Both the position numbers and the translations under genes were made by a program. Below the pieces are notes generated by a model. That model was not told the origin of the DNA. It did not search any database and was given only the letters and a program-made list of their open reading frames with translations. Positions 7,197-16,489 of a stretch of DNA of 64,000 bases are shown in pieces; within the stretch, counting starts at the first letter, position 1, and every line of letters starts with the position of its first letter. The DNA is from Aliidiomarina sedimenti (GTDB lineage: Bacteria; Pseudomonadota; Gammaproteobacteria; Enterobacterales; Alteromonadaceae), in assembly GCF_003986955.1 (NCBI RefSeq), contig NZ_PIPN01000007.1, positions 27,586 through 91,585 on the forward strand, read 5' to 3'.

Positions 7197-9839
7197 TTGA
7201 GCGACTTTGCAATTGGCCAACGCTGGTTAAGTGAAACAGAAATAGAGTTAGGTTTGGGTATTGTGACCGGGATCAGTGGCCGCCAGGTCAGTCTGTTGTT
7301 CCCAGCCAACGGCGAAGAAAGGGCTTACGCGGCCCAGCAAGCGCCTTTGACCCGTCATAGTCTGGATCTTGACGAAGAAGCACAGCATGCCGATGGCTGG
7401 AGTTTTACCGTCCGTAAGGTCGACGAACAGTCCGGCGTTTTGGTTTATCATGGCGAGAAAGACGGTCAACCTGTTCAAGTTCCTGAAACTCAATTGCACT
7501 TCCAGGTTCAGCTGAGTAGTCCGCTAAACCGACTGTTAGCTGGCCAGTTTGACCGTGTCAGCCACTTTAATTTGCGCCAGCAAGCCAGTGCGTCGATGCG
7601 TGACTGGCTCGAACACCCAGCCAGAGGGTTGCTGGGCGCCCGTATCGAATTACTGCCTCATCAAATATATATCGGCCACACCGTCGGTGGGCGCGCGTTT
7701 CCCCGCGTGCTGTTAGCCGATGAAGTCGGTCTGGGTAAGACCATTGAAGCCGGGCTCATTATGCAAAGTCAGCTACTCAATGCTCAGGCCCAACGCGTCC
7801 TGGTGCGAGTCCCCGACCCGTTACTGCACCAGTGGATGATAGAGTTACGCCGCCGCTTTAATCTGATGTTTACCATTGTCGACCAGAGTTTCTGTGAGGC
7901 CGCAGCGGAGAGCGAAGAAAACCCGTTTAATCAGGTTCAGCTGGCGCTTTGCCCGGCGTCCCTGTTGGAACAGGACAAGCACGTGGCAGCTGCGCAGGAG
8001 GCTGGCTGGGATTTAGTGGTAGTGGACGAAGCCCACCAGCTCACCGCGCCGCAACGAAGCGTTGTTCAGCAACTGAGTCATGAAGCGGGTCTGCTACTAC
8101 TTACGGCGACGCCTGATCAAGGCGGAGCAGACAGTCATTTTGAACAGCTTCACCTGCTTGACCCGGATCGCTTTCACTCGCTTGAGGCCTTTGTTGCCGA
8201 GCAGGAGAAGTATCAGCAGGTGGCTGACCAGGCGGCCGACCTCGACGAGAATAGCGAGGCGCTGAACGAGCTGCTCGACGAACATGGCACCGGCCGCGTG
8301 TTAATGCGCAACACCCGGGCGAACATCACCGGTTTCCCGCAGCGTCGCTATCAGTTCTATCCCCTTACTAGCGGGGACGACGATGGTTTGCAACGCAAAG
8401 TTGAATGGCTGCACAATCTGGCGCGCAGCCATAGTAACGATAAAATATTAGTGATTATGCAGACCCAGGCCGATGTCGAAGAAGTGGCGGCGCTGCTGCG
8501 CATCCATTATGGCCGCCATAGCGCACTCTTTCATGAAGGGATGTCGTTATTGGAGCGAGATCGCTCGGCCGCTTTTTTTGCCGACGACGAAGACGGCGCA
8601 CAACTGCTGTTAAGTTCCGAAATTGGCGGCGAAGGACGCAATTTCCAGTTTGCCCGCCACCTGGTCATGCTGGACTTGCCGACGCACCCGGACAAGTTAG
8701 AACAGCGCATAGGCCGACTGGATCGGATTGGCCAGTTGCAGGCATTTGATATTCATCTGGCAGCCAGCCCGGAGTCACGCGAAGCCAGGCTGGCTCGCTG
8801 GTACGACGAAGGAATGCAGGCGTTTACCCAACCCAATGCCACTGGCCACCGTTTAATGCAGCAACTTGGCGACGACCTTGAAACGGCGCTGGCTGCAGAT
8901 ACCGCAACCTTCGATGCCTTTATTTCCCGTACCGCCAACGAAGTCGCAGCGATTCGCTCGCACCTTGCCGCAGGTCGTGACCGCTTGCTGGAGTTAAACT
9001 CATGTCGTATGCAGCCCGCTCAGGCTTTGTGTCAGGCGATTGAAGAAAGTGAACACAGAACTGAGCTAGCCAGTTTCATGTTCGCTTTCTGGGACCAGTT
9101 CGGGGTTCAGGTTGAAGACAAAGATGACCAGCGGTTAATTATTAAACCGGGACAAAATTTTGCCGCCAATGGCTTGCCTGGACTGGATGAAGAAGGCAGC
9201 GTGGTGACCTTCGATCGTGTCACCGCGCTGCGTTACGATGATGCTCAGTTTCTTACCTGGGAGCATCCACAGGTGCTAACCGCACTGGATCTGGTGATCT
9301 GTGATAACCATGGCAGCGCCTGTGTCGGCATTCTGAAAAACAAAGCGCTACCTGCAGGGCACTGGTTCATAGAAATGCATGTCCGGGCCAGCTTACCGCA
9401 AGCCCCCGCGCTGGGACTTGAAAAGCTCTACCCTTGTGCGCCTGTGCGCCTGCTACTGGATAGCCAGGGCCGCAATCTGAACCAGAAAATAACTGCCGAT
9501 ACACTCAACAAGCAACTCCACTTCGTCAATAAGAAATCGGCCGCGCAAATGATCAAGGCGCTACGCAAACCGTTACAGGCAGTGGTCAAACAAACCCTGC
9601 CCGAGGCCGAGTCAGTACTGCAACAGCAGTGTGCAGACGCTGCAGCACGTCGCTTGCAAGGCCTCGAAAACGAAATTGAGCGGCTGCAACATTTGCAAAC
9701 CCGCAACCCCAGCATTCGCGACGAAGAAATTGAAGCCCTGCAGTTGCAACAGGCGAGCTGGAAAAAAGCCTTCGCGGCGCCACAGATCAGCATCGATAGC
9801 ATACGGGTTATTGTTAACGCAGGAACCGAAGGCGGATGA
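7197..9839 (+). CDS. rapA: RNA polymerase-associated SWI2/SNF2 ATPase RapA
   Basis: RapA (HepA) is a SNF2-type ATPase bound to core RNA polymerase that helps recycle the enzyme after transcription. The 880-residue protein aligns along its length with E. coli RapA (968 residues). Landmarks are the N-terminal GQRWLSETEIELGLGIV, helicase motif I DEVGLGKTIEAG with K181, the DEAH box beginning at D277, the motif V/VI segments EIGGEGRNFQFA and QRIGRLDRIGQ, and the RapA-specific C-terminus. It is shorter than the E. coli protein, mainly between the two helicase lobes. The start is TTG at 7197, preceded by AAAAAGG; no in-frame ATG gives a better N-terminus. The stop overlaps rluA. Confidence 0.95.
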   Translation: MSDFAIGQRWLSETEIELGLGIVTGISGRQVSLLFPANGEERAYAAQQAPLTRHSLDLDEEAQHADGWSFTVRKVDEQSGVLVYHGEKDGQPVQVPETQLHFQVQLSSPLNRLLAGQFDRVSHFNLRQQASASMRDWLEHPARGLLGARIELLPHQIYIGHTVGGRAFPRVLLADEVGLGKTIEAGLIMQSQLLNAQAQRVLVRVPDPLLHQWMIELRRRFNLMFTIVDQSFCEAAAESEENPFNQVQLALCPASLLEQDKHVAAAQEAGWDLVVVDEAHQLTAPQRSVVQQLSHEAGLLLLTATPDQGGADSHFEQLHLLDPDRFHSLEAFVAEQEKYQQVADQAADLDENSEALNELLDEHGTGRVLMRNTRANITGFPQRRYQFYPLTSGDDDGLQRKVEWLHNLARSHSNDKILVIMQTQADVEEVAALLRIHYGRHSALFHEGMSLLERDRSAAFFADDEDGAQLLLSSEIGGEGRNFQFARHLVMLDLPTHPDKLEQRIGRLDRIGQLQAFDIHLAASPESREARLARWYDEGMQAFTQPNATGHRLMQQLGDDLETALAADTATFDAFISRTANEVAAIRSHLAAGRDRLLELNSCRMQPAQALCQAIEESEHRTELASFMFAFWDQFGVQVEDKDDQRLIIKPGQNFAANGLPGLDEEGSVVTFDRVTALRYDDAQFLTWEHPQVLTALDLVICDNHGSACVGILKNKALPAGHWFIEMHVRASLPQAPALGLEKLYPCAPVRLLLDSQGRNLNQKITADTLNKQLHFVNKKSAAQMIKALRKPLQAVVKQTLPEAESVLQQQCADAAARRLQGLENEIERLQHLQTRNPSIRDEEIEALQLQQASWKKAFAAPQISIDSIRVIVNAGTEGG

Positions 9840-10531
9840 TGCGAACCACCGGGCATGTGTCGCGGGCTACGGATGATTTCGTCTATCAGCCTCCACAGAA
9901 TCCGTATCTTAGCCTGGTCTATTACGATGACGACATTGTGGTTGCCGATAAGACCAGCGGTTTACTGTCAGTCCCCGGCAAAGCCCCTGCTCATCAGGAC
10001 AGTCTTGAACGCCGTCTGCGTCGGGTATGGCCAGAAATTCGCGTGGTTCACCGGCTCGACATGGCCACCTCAGGACTGATCCTGTTTGCTTTACACAAAA
10101 AAGCACAAAGTGAGCTGAGTAAACAGTTTCAACGACGGACCGTAACCAAGCGTTACTATGCCCGCGTGGAAGGTCAGTTGCCCCAGCCTCAGGGCGAGGT
10201 CGACCTGCCGTTACGCTGCGACTGGCCGAACCGGCCCAAACAAATGGTGTGTACTGACCAGGGTAAACCTTCATTGACCGGTTATGAGGTACTCAACTAT
10301 AACGCCGGACAGAATGTATCAGACGTTATCCTGAGTCCGGTTACGGGGCGTTCACATCAGCTCAGGGTGCATATGAACGCGCTCGGTTGCCCAATTTTAG
10401 GCGACCGGCTGTATGGCACTGAGACATCGCAACGGGCGGCTCGACGGTTGCTTTTGCATGCGCAGTCAATCGGTTTCATCCACCCGATAACAGGACAGCC
10501 CCAGGCGTTCACCCTGGCGGCACCTTTTTAA
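9836..10531 (+). CDS. rluA: Dual-specificity pseudouridine synthase RluA
   Basis: RluA isomerises U746 of 23S rRNA and U32 of several tRNAs to pseudouridine. The 231-residue protein follows the E. coli sequence closely: SGLLSVPGK, the catalytic motif VHRLDMATSG with D75, CDWPNRPKQ and the C-terminal TGRSHQLRVHM and GHPILGDR-like LGCPILGDRLYG. The ATG at 9836 overlaps the rapA stop (ATGATG), and a second ATG follows at 9839, so the exact first codon is uncertain by one residue. The rapA-rluA order is conserved. Confidence 0.95.
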   Translation: MMRTTGHVSRATDDFVYQPPQNPYLSLVYYDDDIVVADKTSGLLSVPGKAPAHQDSLERRLRRVWPEIRVVHRLDMATSGLILFALHKKAQSELSKQFQRRTVTKRYYARVEGQLPQPQGEVDLPLRCDWPNRPKQMVCTDQGKPSLTGYEVLNYNAGQNVSDVILSPVTGRSHQLRVHMNALGCPILGDRLYGTETSQRAARRLLLHAQSIGFIHPITGQPQAFTLAAPF

Positions 10532-10576
10532 CCCGCCAGACTAAAGCAAACGGTGAACCTGGCCGATACCTGAGGC

Positions 10577-11404
10577 ATGAAAACAAATTTCCAGTATCCG
10601 CGATGGTCGCTCGTTGGTGGTAAGCCCTTTGGCATTGCTTTAGTCGGCGCTGCCTTGCTAGCCTCCTCAGCCAGCTTCGCCAGTCAGAACGACTTTGAGT
10701 ACTACCTGCCGCCTGGCGAGGTGGTCTGGCTTGAAGACGACGACGATCGGTATTTACTGCTGGAAAAAGAAAATGAACAGGCCTATGACCGCGGGCGCAT
10801 GATCCTGCTGCCGGATGTCGGCACCCATCCGCTGCAGTCGTCGGCGATACGGGCTTTGTATCAAAGTATGATTGGCTATGGCTGGTATACCTTCGCCTTG
10901 CAGCCTCCCACCACCGACATTGGTAGTTTTACCTGGCAAGCAGAAGATGCGTACGAGCGCTATCCTGAACCTGCTACGGTGGAGCCCCTGAAAGACGCGT
11001 TACGGCTGCGTATGAACGCCGCACTTACCCATACCGCTGAGCACACGGGTGCCCTGGTCGTCGTCGCAGAAGGAGTCAGTGCAGCACTGCTTGCAGATTT
11101 AATGGCGGAGGGTGAATTTGCTCAAATCGATGCGTTGATTGTGCATGGTGTGTATTACCCACAGTGGCAACTGAACCAGGCGCTGGCGACCACCCTGGCT
11201 GAACTGCGGATCCCGCTGCTTGACTTAGCACCCGGTGACGGCAATAGCTGGGCCACTGACACAAATTCCAGACGACAGCAGCAGGCACGACGCCACAATC
11301 ACCTCAGTTATCGTCAGCGTATACTCCCCGCTGGTCGTCATGCTGAGCAGCCGCGCTATTTACAACACCATGTGTATGGCTGGCTGCAAAGCGAAGACTT
11401 CTGA
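10577..11404 (+). CDS. DUF3530 family exported protein (alpha/beta-hydrolase-like)
   Basis: The 275-residue protein starts with a long signal sequence (hydrophobic GIALVGAALLASSASFAS, cleavage near residue 36). The mature part reads like the DUF3530 family, with GRMILLPDVGTHPLQSSAIRAL and GWYTFALQPP resembling the first strands of an alpha/beta hydrolase. The segment ALVVVAEGVSAAL sits where a nucleophile elbow would be, but the serine context is degenerate, so catalysis is doubtful. It lies between rluA and djlA, a position where E. coli has no gene, and its stop abuts the djlA stop. The function is unknown. Confidence 0.72.
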   Translation: MKTNFQYPRWSLVGGKPFGIALVGAALLASSASFASQNDFEYYLPPGEVVWLEDDDDRYLLLEKENEQAYDRGRMILLPDVGTHPLQSSAIRALYQSMIGYGWYTFALQPPTTDIGSFTWQAEDAYERYPEPATVEPLKDALRLRMNAALTHTAEHTGALVVVAEGVSAALLADLMAEGEFAQIDALIVHGVYYPQWQLNQALATTLAELRIPLLDLAPGDGNSWATDTNSRRQQQARRHNHLSYRQRILPAGRHAEQPRYLQHHVYGWLQSEDF

Positions 11405-12268
11405 TCAGGCGGCCCGCCGTGCGCGCTTAATCTTTTCATACGCTGCCTGAATTTCCTGTGAGCGCTGGGTCGCCTTTTTCATCATTTGATCCGGCACCCC
11501 CTGAGCAGCCAGTTTATCCGGATGATATTGCCGCATCAGACTGCGATAGGTCTTTTTAACCTGTTCGTCACTAACCGAGGCTTCAACCCCGAGTGCCTGA
11601 TAGGCATCTTCCAGCGAGCCTGCCTGCTGTTGCCGCCGGTACTGTTCGCCGCCGCTACGGGACTGCTGGCGATGGTGGGTGCGCTGCTGTGAACCTGAAG
11701 ACTGGGCGAAACGAGCGCTCGCCCCGGTCATGAGCAGCCATTTATCCAGCTGAAACTTATTGAACCCCAATGCCCGGGCAGCGCGCAACAGGACATCGTA
11801 TTCACTGCGCTGCAGACGGCGGTCATTCAACGCCGCAACCACTAGTTGTTCCATAAAGAGCTGTAAAAGATCAAAGCGGCCACGACTATCCTGGCGAAAC
11901 TGCTTTAACGTTTTCTCTAACGGGAAATTCGCCTGCTTGCCTTCGCGAAACGCCTCCTGTGCCTCACGCATCATGTCGCCATGTAACTCAAGCTCCCTCA
12001 TAAGCTGCTGAGCCTGAGCAATATCCACTTCGGTGACACGGCCCTTGCTCTTCGCCAGGTGACCCAGGGTCGCAAACATGGCGTAGAAAAACGTCGCCTG
12101 TTTTGAGTTTAACCGCTGATCTTTAAATAAGCTGGCAAAACCACCCCCTTCGTTTACCTGCTGACGATACGCATGATCAAACCAATGACCGATTAAAAAC
12201 CCCAAAATTGCGCCCGGAAGGCGCGCCAGTAAAAGGCCAAGCACTGTACCAACAATTTTTCCCCACAT
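11405..12268 (-). CDS. djlA: Membrane-anchored DnaJ-like co-chaperone DjlA
   Basis: DjlA is a type III membrane J-protein that stimulates DnaK at the inner membrane. The 287-residue protein has an N-terminal membrane segment (about residues 5-28, GTVLGLLLARLPGAILGFLIG), a central TerB-like helical domain at about 55-190, a glutamine/arginine-rich linker (about 195-217), and a C-terminal J domain with the HPD motif at H249 (QYHPDKLAAQG). It sits beside the lptD group as in E. coli, but here amgK and murU are inserted between djlA and lptD. djlA lies 21 bp downstream of murU on the same strand. Confidence 0.95.
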   Translation of the reverse strand: MWGKIVGTVLGLLLARLPGAILGFLIGHWFDHAYRQQVNEGGGFASLFKDQRLNSKQATFFYAMFATLGHLAKSKGRVTEVDIAQAQQLMRELELHGDMMREAQEAFREGKQANFPLEKTLKQFRQDSRGRFDLLQLFMEQLVVAALNDRRLQRSEYDVLLRAARALGFNKFQLDKWLLMTGASARFAQSSGSQQRTHHRQQSRSGGEQYRRQQQAGSLEDAYQALGVEASVSDEQVKKTYRSLMRQYHPDKLAAQGVPDQMMKKATQRSQEIQAAYEKIKRARRAA

Positions 12269-12289
12269 AAGCCTGCTACTTTTTCCTCA

Positions 12290-12967
12290 CTAATGGTCGA
12301 GGTCGATGCGTAAATATCGATCGAGCTCAGCTAAACGTTGTGGCGTCCCTACGTCGCACCAGTAGCCCTGGTGCAGTCGGCCGGTTAGCAAGCCGCCGTG
12401 AATTGCCTGTTCAAAGACAGGACGCAGTTTAAGAAAACCCTCATCGAACCCGGCAAAAAGCTGCGGGCTGATAACGCTTACGCCACTAAAGGTGTAGCGT
12501 GGCGTTGTTTCGAGGCTAATTCGACCGTGGTTGAGAGCAAAGTCGCCCTCGCTATGGTGAGGCGGGTTTTCAACCAGCACCAGGTGACCATGGGCGTCGC
12601 CAAGCTGAGCCGGCAATTCATGGTAATCAATGTCACTCCAGACATCACCATTGACCACGATAAATGGCTCATCGCCGAGCATGGGCAAGGCGCGAATAAT
12701 GCCACCAGCGGTTTCCAGCCCCCCTGCTGGCTCAGGAGACCACGCAACGCTGACCCCAAACCGACTGCCGTCACCGATATGCGCCTCAAGCTGTTGACCA
12801 AGCCAGGCATGATTAATCACCACATGGGTGACCCCAGCCTTCGCCAGCTTATGCAAATGGTAGTCAATTAACGGCGTACCTGCAGCAGTCAGTAATGGCT
12901 TTGGTAACTGGTCGGTCAATGGACGCATTCTGCTGCCACGGCCAGCCGCCAGGATCATCGCTCGCAT
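12290..12967 (-). CDS. murU: N-acetylmuramate-1-phosphate uridylyltransferase MurU
   Basis: MurU makes UDP-MurNAc from MurNAc-1-phosphate and UTP, the last step of the MurA/MurB-bypassing recycling route known from Pseudomonas. The 225-residue nucleotidyltransferase begins MRAMILAAGRGSRMRPLT, with the G-x-G-x-R signature, then PKPLL and the metal-binding FIVVNGDVW. Its start overlaps the end of amgK by 13 bases, the same pairing as in Pseudomonas, which separates it from generic sugar nucleotidyltransferases. The assignment is strong because of the amgK partner. The route is known to lower sensitivity to fosfomycin. Confidence 0.9.
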   Translation of the reverse strand: MRAMILAAGRGSRMRPLTDQLPKPLLTAAGTPLIDYHLHKLAKAGVTHVVINHAWLGQQLEAHIGDGSRFGVSVAWSPEPAGGLETAGGIIRALPMLGDEPFIVVNGDVWSDIDYHELPAQLGDAHGHLVLVENPPHHSEGDFALNHGRISLETTPRYTFSGVSVISPQLFAGFDEGFLKLRPVFEQAIHGGLLTGRLHQGYWCDVGTPQRLAELDRYLRIDLDH

Positions 12968-13962
12968 GAAAACGAGGCTCCTGGCAAAATATCCGTTAAC
13001 AGCGCATAAAACTCTGCTAGGTCCGGGTACCCTTGGCTGACATCCTTGATGTAGCCTAAGGTGCGCGGCACATCGGCCATGTAGCCGGGTTTACCATCAC
13101 GATGGTTCAGTCTGGCGAATATGCCAGCCGCCTTGAGATGACGCTGAATCCCCATTAAGTCAAACCAGCGGGTAAAAGTCTCTTCGCTGACCTCACTGTC
13201 CAGAAGCTTTTCAGTGCGGAGCCGCTGGTATAGGAATGCACGCTGAGTGGCGACAAATTGATCCGGCCAGCGTACGTAGCAGTCACGCAACAAAGAGACT
13301 CCATCATAGGTAACAGGCCCGAGTACCGCATCCTGAAAGTCGATAACTGCCAAGCCCTCGTCGGTTTGCATGATGTTGCGCGAATGATAGTCCCGATGGA
13401 CCCCGACCTGTGGTTGAGACAGTGCGTTGTCTTTCAGCAGATCGCAGGCCTCAAGCCACACCTGGTGTTGCGCCGGGGTCAGGGTCAGCCCAAAGTGGGT
13501 TTCCAGGAGCCAGTCATGAAAGAGATCCAGCTCACGTTGCAGCAGCGGCTCTGAGTAGGCTGGCAGTGGTCCCTGGTCGGTGCTGGCGACGCGCATTATC
13601 TTCGGCAGCATGGCTAGCGCCTGCTGATAATTGGTTGCCGCGGCGGCTTCATCGGTCAGTTGGCTGTAAAGCAAAGTATCGCCAAGGTCATCGAGCACCA
13701 TAAAGCCCTGTTTTTCGTCAAATGCATGCACCAGTGGCACTGGTACGCCTTCGTCAGCGTAACGTTGTGCTATCGCCATAAACGGCTGCAACGACTCATG
13801 CGGCGGGGGTGCATCAACGGCTATGCGCCAGCTACCCGCATACGGGTATCGAAAATAACGCCGAAAACTGGCGTCACCGGAAACACTCTGTAGCGCTCCC
13901 GCTGGGCACTCAGGCTGAGTCTCCAGCCAACTGGCTAACTGCTGCTGCCGAATGTCAGTCAC
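12955..13962 (-). CDS. amgK: N-acetylmuramate/N-acetylglucosamine kinase AmgK
   Basis: AmgK phosphorylates MurNAc (and GlcNAc) at the anomeric position, feeding MurU. The 335-residue protein has the aminoglycoside-phosphotransferase fold: a small N-lobe with SGDASFRRYFR, MVLDDLGDTLL at the hinge, the catalytic loop VGVHRDYHSRNIM and the metal motif VIDFQDAVLGPVTYD. murU overlaps its end by 13 bases. It is divergent from lptD across 128 bp. With AnmK and Mpl elsewhere in the window it points to active cell-wall recycling. The MurNAc-6-phosphate phosphatase MupP that the route needs is not in view. Confidence 0.9.
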   Translation of the reverse strand: MTDIRQQQLASWLETQPECPAGALQSVSGDASFRRYFRYPYAGSWRIAVDAPPPHESLQPFMAIAQRYADEGVPVPLVHAFDEKQGFMVLDDLGDTLLYSQLTDEAAAATNYQQALAMLPKIMRVASTDQGPLPAYSEPLLQRELDLFHDWLLETHFGLTLTPAQHQVWLEACDLLKDNALSQPQVGVHRDYHSRNIMQTDEGLAVIDFQDAVLGPVTYDGVSLLRDCYVRWPDQFVATQRAFLYQRLRTEKLLDSEVSEETFTRWFDLMGIQRHLKAAGIFARLNHRDGKPGYMADVPRTLGYIKDVSQGYPDLAEFYALLTDILPGASFSCER

Positions 13963-14090
13963 TATATGGCGCTCCTATTCGTCAATCTGTATAAAAGGTC
14001 TATCTTATCAAATAGCCGCGCGAAGGAAATTGCTTTATCATAAACGCCTTTTGCGACACCTATTCATTCTAACTGACGGAGCCAGTCACG

Positions 14091-16466
14091 GTGCATTATC
14101 CCGGGCATCTGCCAACTGTTATCTTGTTACCGCTGCTTTTGGCAGCCCCAGTACAGGCAAATTCTAATCCGCCATCGCTGACCGAGCAGTGTTCTGCTCC
14201 TCCCGAGTGGTTACCAGACCCAGTCACACACGTCGGCGAAGGGGTTAATCCGGTGCTGCACAATGCCGTGATGAAGAATGCCGTGATCAACACAGGCATG
14301 GATGCCTCGGTGCGTGCAGACGGCAGCGAACGCCTTGAAGTCAATGCAGATGAATTCGATATGCGGCGCAATAATCAGGCTTCGTTTAGTGGCAATGTCG
14401 AGATCCGCCATCTGAACCAGTATATTCAAACGGAGCAGGCGCAGTTTAATCAGGCTGAAGGGTCTTTGAGCGCCACTGGTGGGCTGGTCTACACGGACGG
14501 CTATGTCGCGGTACGCGGCGAGAGTATTGAAGCAAACACCCGGGCGCAGACGGCGTCTATTCATCAGCTTGATTATTATCTGGTGGGCACCTCAGCCAGA
14601 GGAGCGGCCCGCGGACTCCACATCACCAATGTCGACAACACCCGTTCTCTCAATTTCAACCGTTCCAGCTTTACTACCTGCCCCGGCGACCGCCCCCCGT
14701 GGGAAATCCGCGCCCGCAGTATCGAAATGAACGAAGGCGAAGGCTGGGGCCGGGCGCGTGGGGCTCAGGTGCGCTTGTTCAATATTCCGGTACTGTATGT
14801 GCCAAGTTTCTCTTTTCCGCTTACCGACGAGCGCAAATCCGGCTTCTTGCACCCCACAATAACGTCATCAGGTCGCAACGGAATTGAACTCGCGCAGCCT
14901 TACTATTTTAGCCTGGCGCCCAACTACGACGCCACCATAACCCCACGCTACATGTCTCAGCGGGGGATTATGGGCATGGCGGAAGGGCGCTATATGGACC
15001 AGCGCCAACTCGCTCAGGTCAATCTGGAGTTTCTCGACCAGGATAATGATCGTCAGGATGAAGGCTCTCGCTCCTACTGGCGGGTTGAACATCTTGCTCA
15101 TATCAGTGACAACTGGAGCACCTACATCGATGCCAGCTCGGTCAGTGATGTAAATTACTTTAATGATTTCGGCAGCGACTTTGCTAACCGGGCGGACTCG
15201 CATATCTATCGCCGCGGGCAGGCAGATTACTCCAATAATCGCTGGCAGGGCCAATTACAGATTGAAGATTTTCAGTTACTGGGGCCCTACCAAAGCGCGT
15301 TCCGCACCCTTCCCCGGCTAAGCGTCGACTACGACACCGGCCAGCCAGTAAGGCAGGGCCTGCGTCTGGACTGGCAGAACGAACTGACGCACTTCGAGCG
15401 CCAAAGCGGCTCACCGGAAAAAGCCTCGCGCTTTCACACCGAGACAGGCGTTAGCTACCTCATGCGACGCCCTGGCTGGGAGTGGAGTTCAGAAGGACGC
15501 ATGCTGCTAACCCATTATGAACAAACCCTGATTGAAAACGGTGAACTGGTAGACCGTTCGATTACCCGGGCGTTACCTGAATTGCGACTGCACGGCCAAC
15601 TGAACTTTGAACGCCCGTTTTCGTTCTCTGATCAGACCGGAATTCAGACTCTGCAACCTCAGGTGCAGTTTCTTTACACCCCCTATCGCGACCAACGCAA
15701 TATTGGGGTGTATGACTCAGTGCCGTTGCAGGACGATTACAATGGACTGTTTCGCAAACGTCGTTTCTCCGGACTGGATCGGATAGCTGATGCCAACCAG
15801 GTAACGGTCGGCGCTACCACCAGTATTTTTAATCAGAGTGCCGAAGAACTTATGCGCTTTAGCATCGGTCAGATATTTTACTTTGATGACAGCGAAACTC
15901 AGTTGTTTGATAACTCGACTCAAATTACTGATACCTCGTCAGAATTGGCTGCAGAAGTCGATTTTCGTATTAGCAGTCGCTGGTTCTTCAGCGCCAGTGC
16001 TCAGTACGACAGTGAACTGAACCAAATGCAGAAAAGCCGGTCTGCTGTTGAATATCGTAAAGATAATAGCAATTTGATACAGTTGAACTTCCGTCAGGTT
16101 CGCGGTCTTATTGGTACGGAAACTGACGTTGAACAGGTTGGTATGCTGGGTTCCTGGCAGCTTCGCTCACAGTGGTCGGTAGCTGGGCACTATTACCGGG
16201 ACCTCGGCAATAGCCGGACCCTGGATGCAAATTTCGGCGTCCAATATGAAAGCTGCTGCTGGGCAGTGCGCTTAAGTGCCTATCGGCGGATCGACCGCAA
16301 CTTCGAAGGTATCCAGTCGCAACAGAGCCTGTCACCAGCTGAATTTGACAACGGTCTCAGTCTGCAATTTGTTATTACAGGCCTAAGTAGTGACCGCTCT
16401 AGCCTCGCGGGCATGCTGCAACAAGGCATTTTTGGCTATCGTCGCCCATTTTACTTAAGTGATTAA
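14091..16466 (+). CDS. lptD: LPS-assembly outer-membrane protein LptD
   Basis: LptD is the beta-barrel that, with LptE, inserts lipopolysaccharide into the outer leaflet. The 791-residue protein starts at GTG 14091, with a GGAG motif about nine bases upstream and a signal peptide cleaved after VQA (residue 23). A periplasmic OstA/LptA-like domain follows (about 65-200), then the barrel. Four cysteines, C34, C197, C722 and C723, are placed as in E. coli (C31, C173, C724, C725), where non-consecutive disulfides activate the protein. lptD heads the operon surA-pdxA-rsmA-apaG-apaH. No clear sigma-E promoter was seen upstream. Confidence 0.96.
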   Translation: MHYPGHLPTVILLPLLLAAPVQANSNPPSLTEQCSAPPEWLPDPVTHVGEGVNPVLHNAVMKNAVINTGMDASVRADGSERLEVNADEFDMRRNNQASFSGNVEIRHLNQYIQTEQAQFNQAEGSLSATGGLVYTDGYVAVRGESIEANTRAQTASIHQLDYYLVGTSARGAARGLHITNVDNTRSLNFNRSSFTTCPGDRPPWEIRARSIEMNEGEGWGRARGAQVRLFNIPVLYVPSFSFPLTDERKSGFLHPTITSSGRNGIELAQPYYFSLAPNYDATITPRYMSQRGIMGMAEGRYMDQRQLAQVNLEFLDQDNDRQDEGSRSYWRVEHLAHISDNWSTYIDASSVSDVNYFNDFGSDFANRADSHIYRRGQADYSNNRWQGQLQIEDFQLLGPYQSAFRTLPRLSVDYDTGQPVRQGLRLDWQNELTHFERQSGSPEKASRFHTETGVSYLMRRPGWEWSSEGRMLLTHYEQTLIENGELVDRSITRALPELRLHGQLNFERPFSFSDQTGIQTLQPQVQFLYTPYRDQRNIGVYDSVPLQDDYNGLFRKRRFSGLDRIADANQVTVGATTSIFNQSAEELMRFSIGQIFYFDDSETQLFDNSTQITDTSSELAAEVDFRISSRWFFSASAQYDSELNQMQKSRSAVEYRKDNSNLIQLNFRQVRGLIGTETDVEQVGMLGSWQLRSQWSVAGHYYRDLGNSRTLDANFGVQYESCCWAVRLSAYRRIDRNFEGIQSQQSLSPAEFDNGLSLQFVITGLSSDRSSLAGMLQQGIFGYRRPFYLSD

Positions 16467-16489
16467 TGTACACAATTAATGGATATTTT

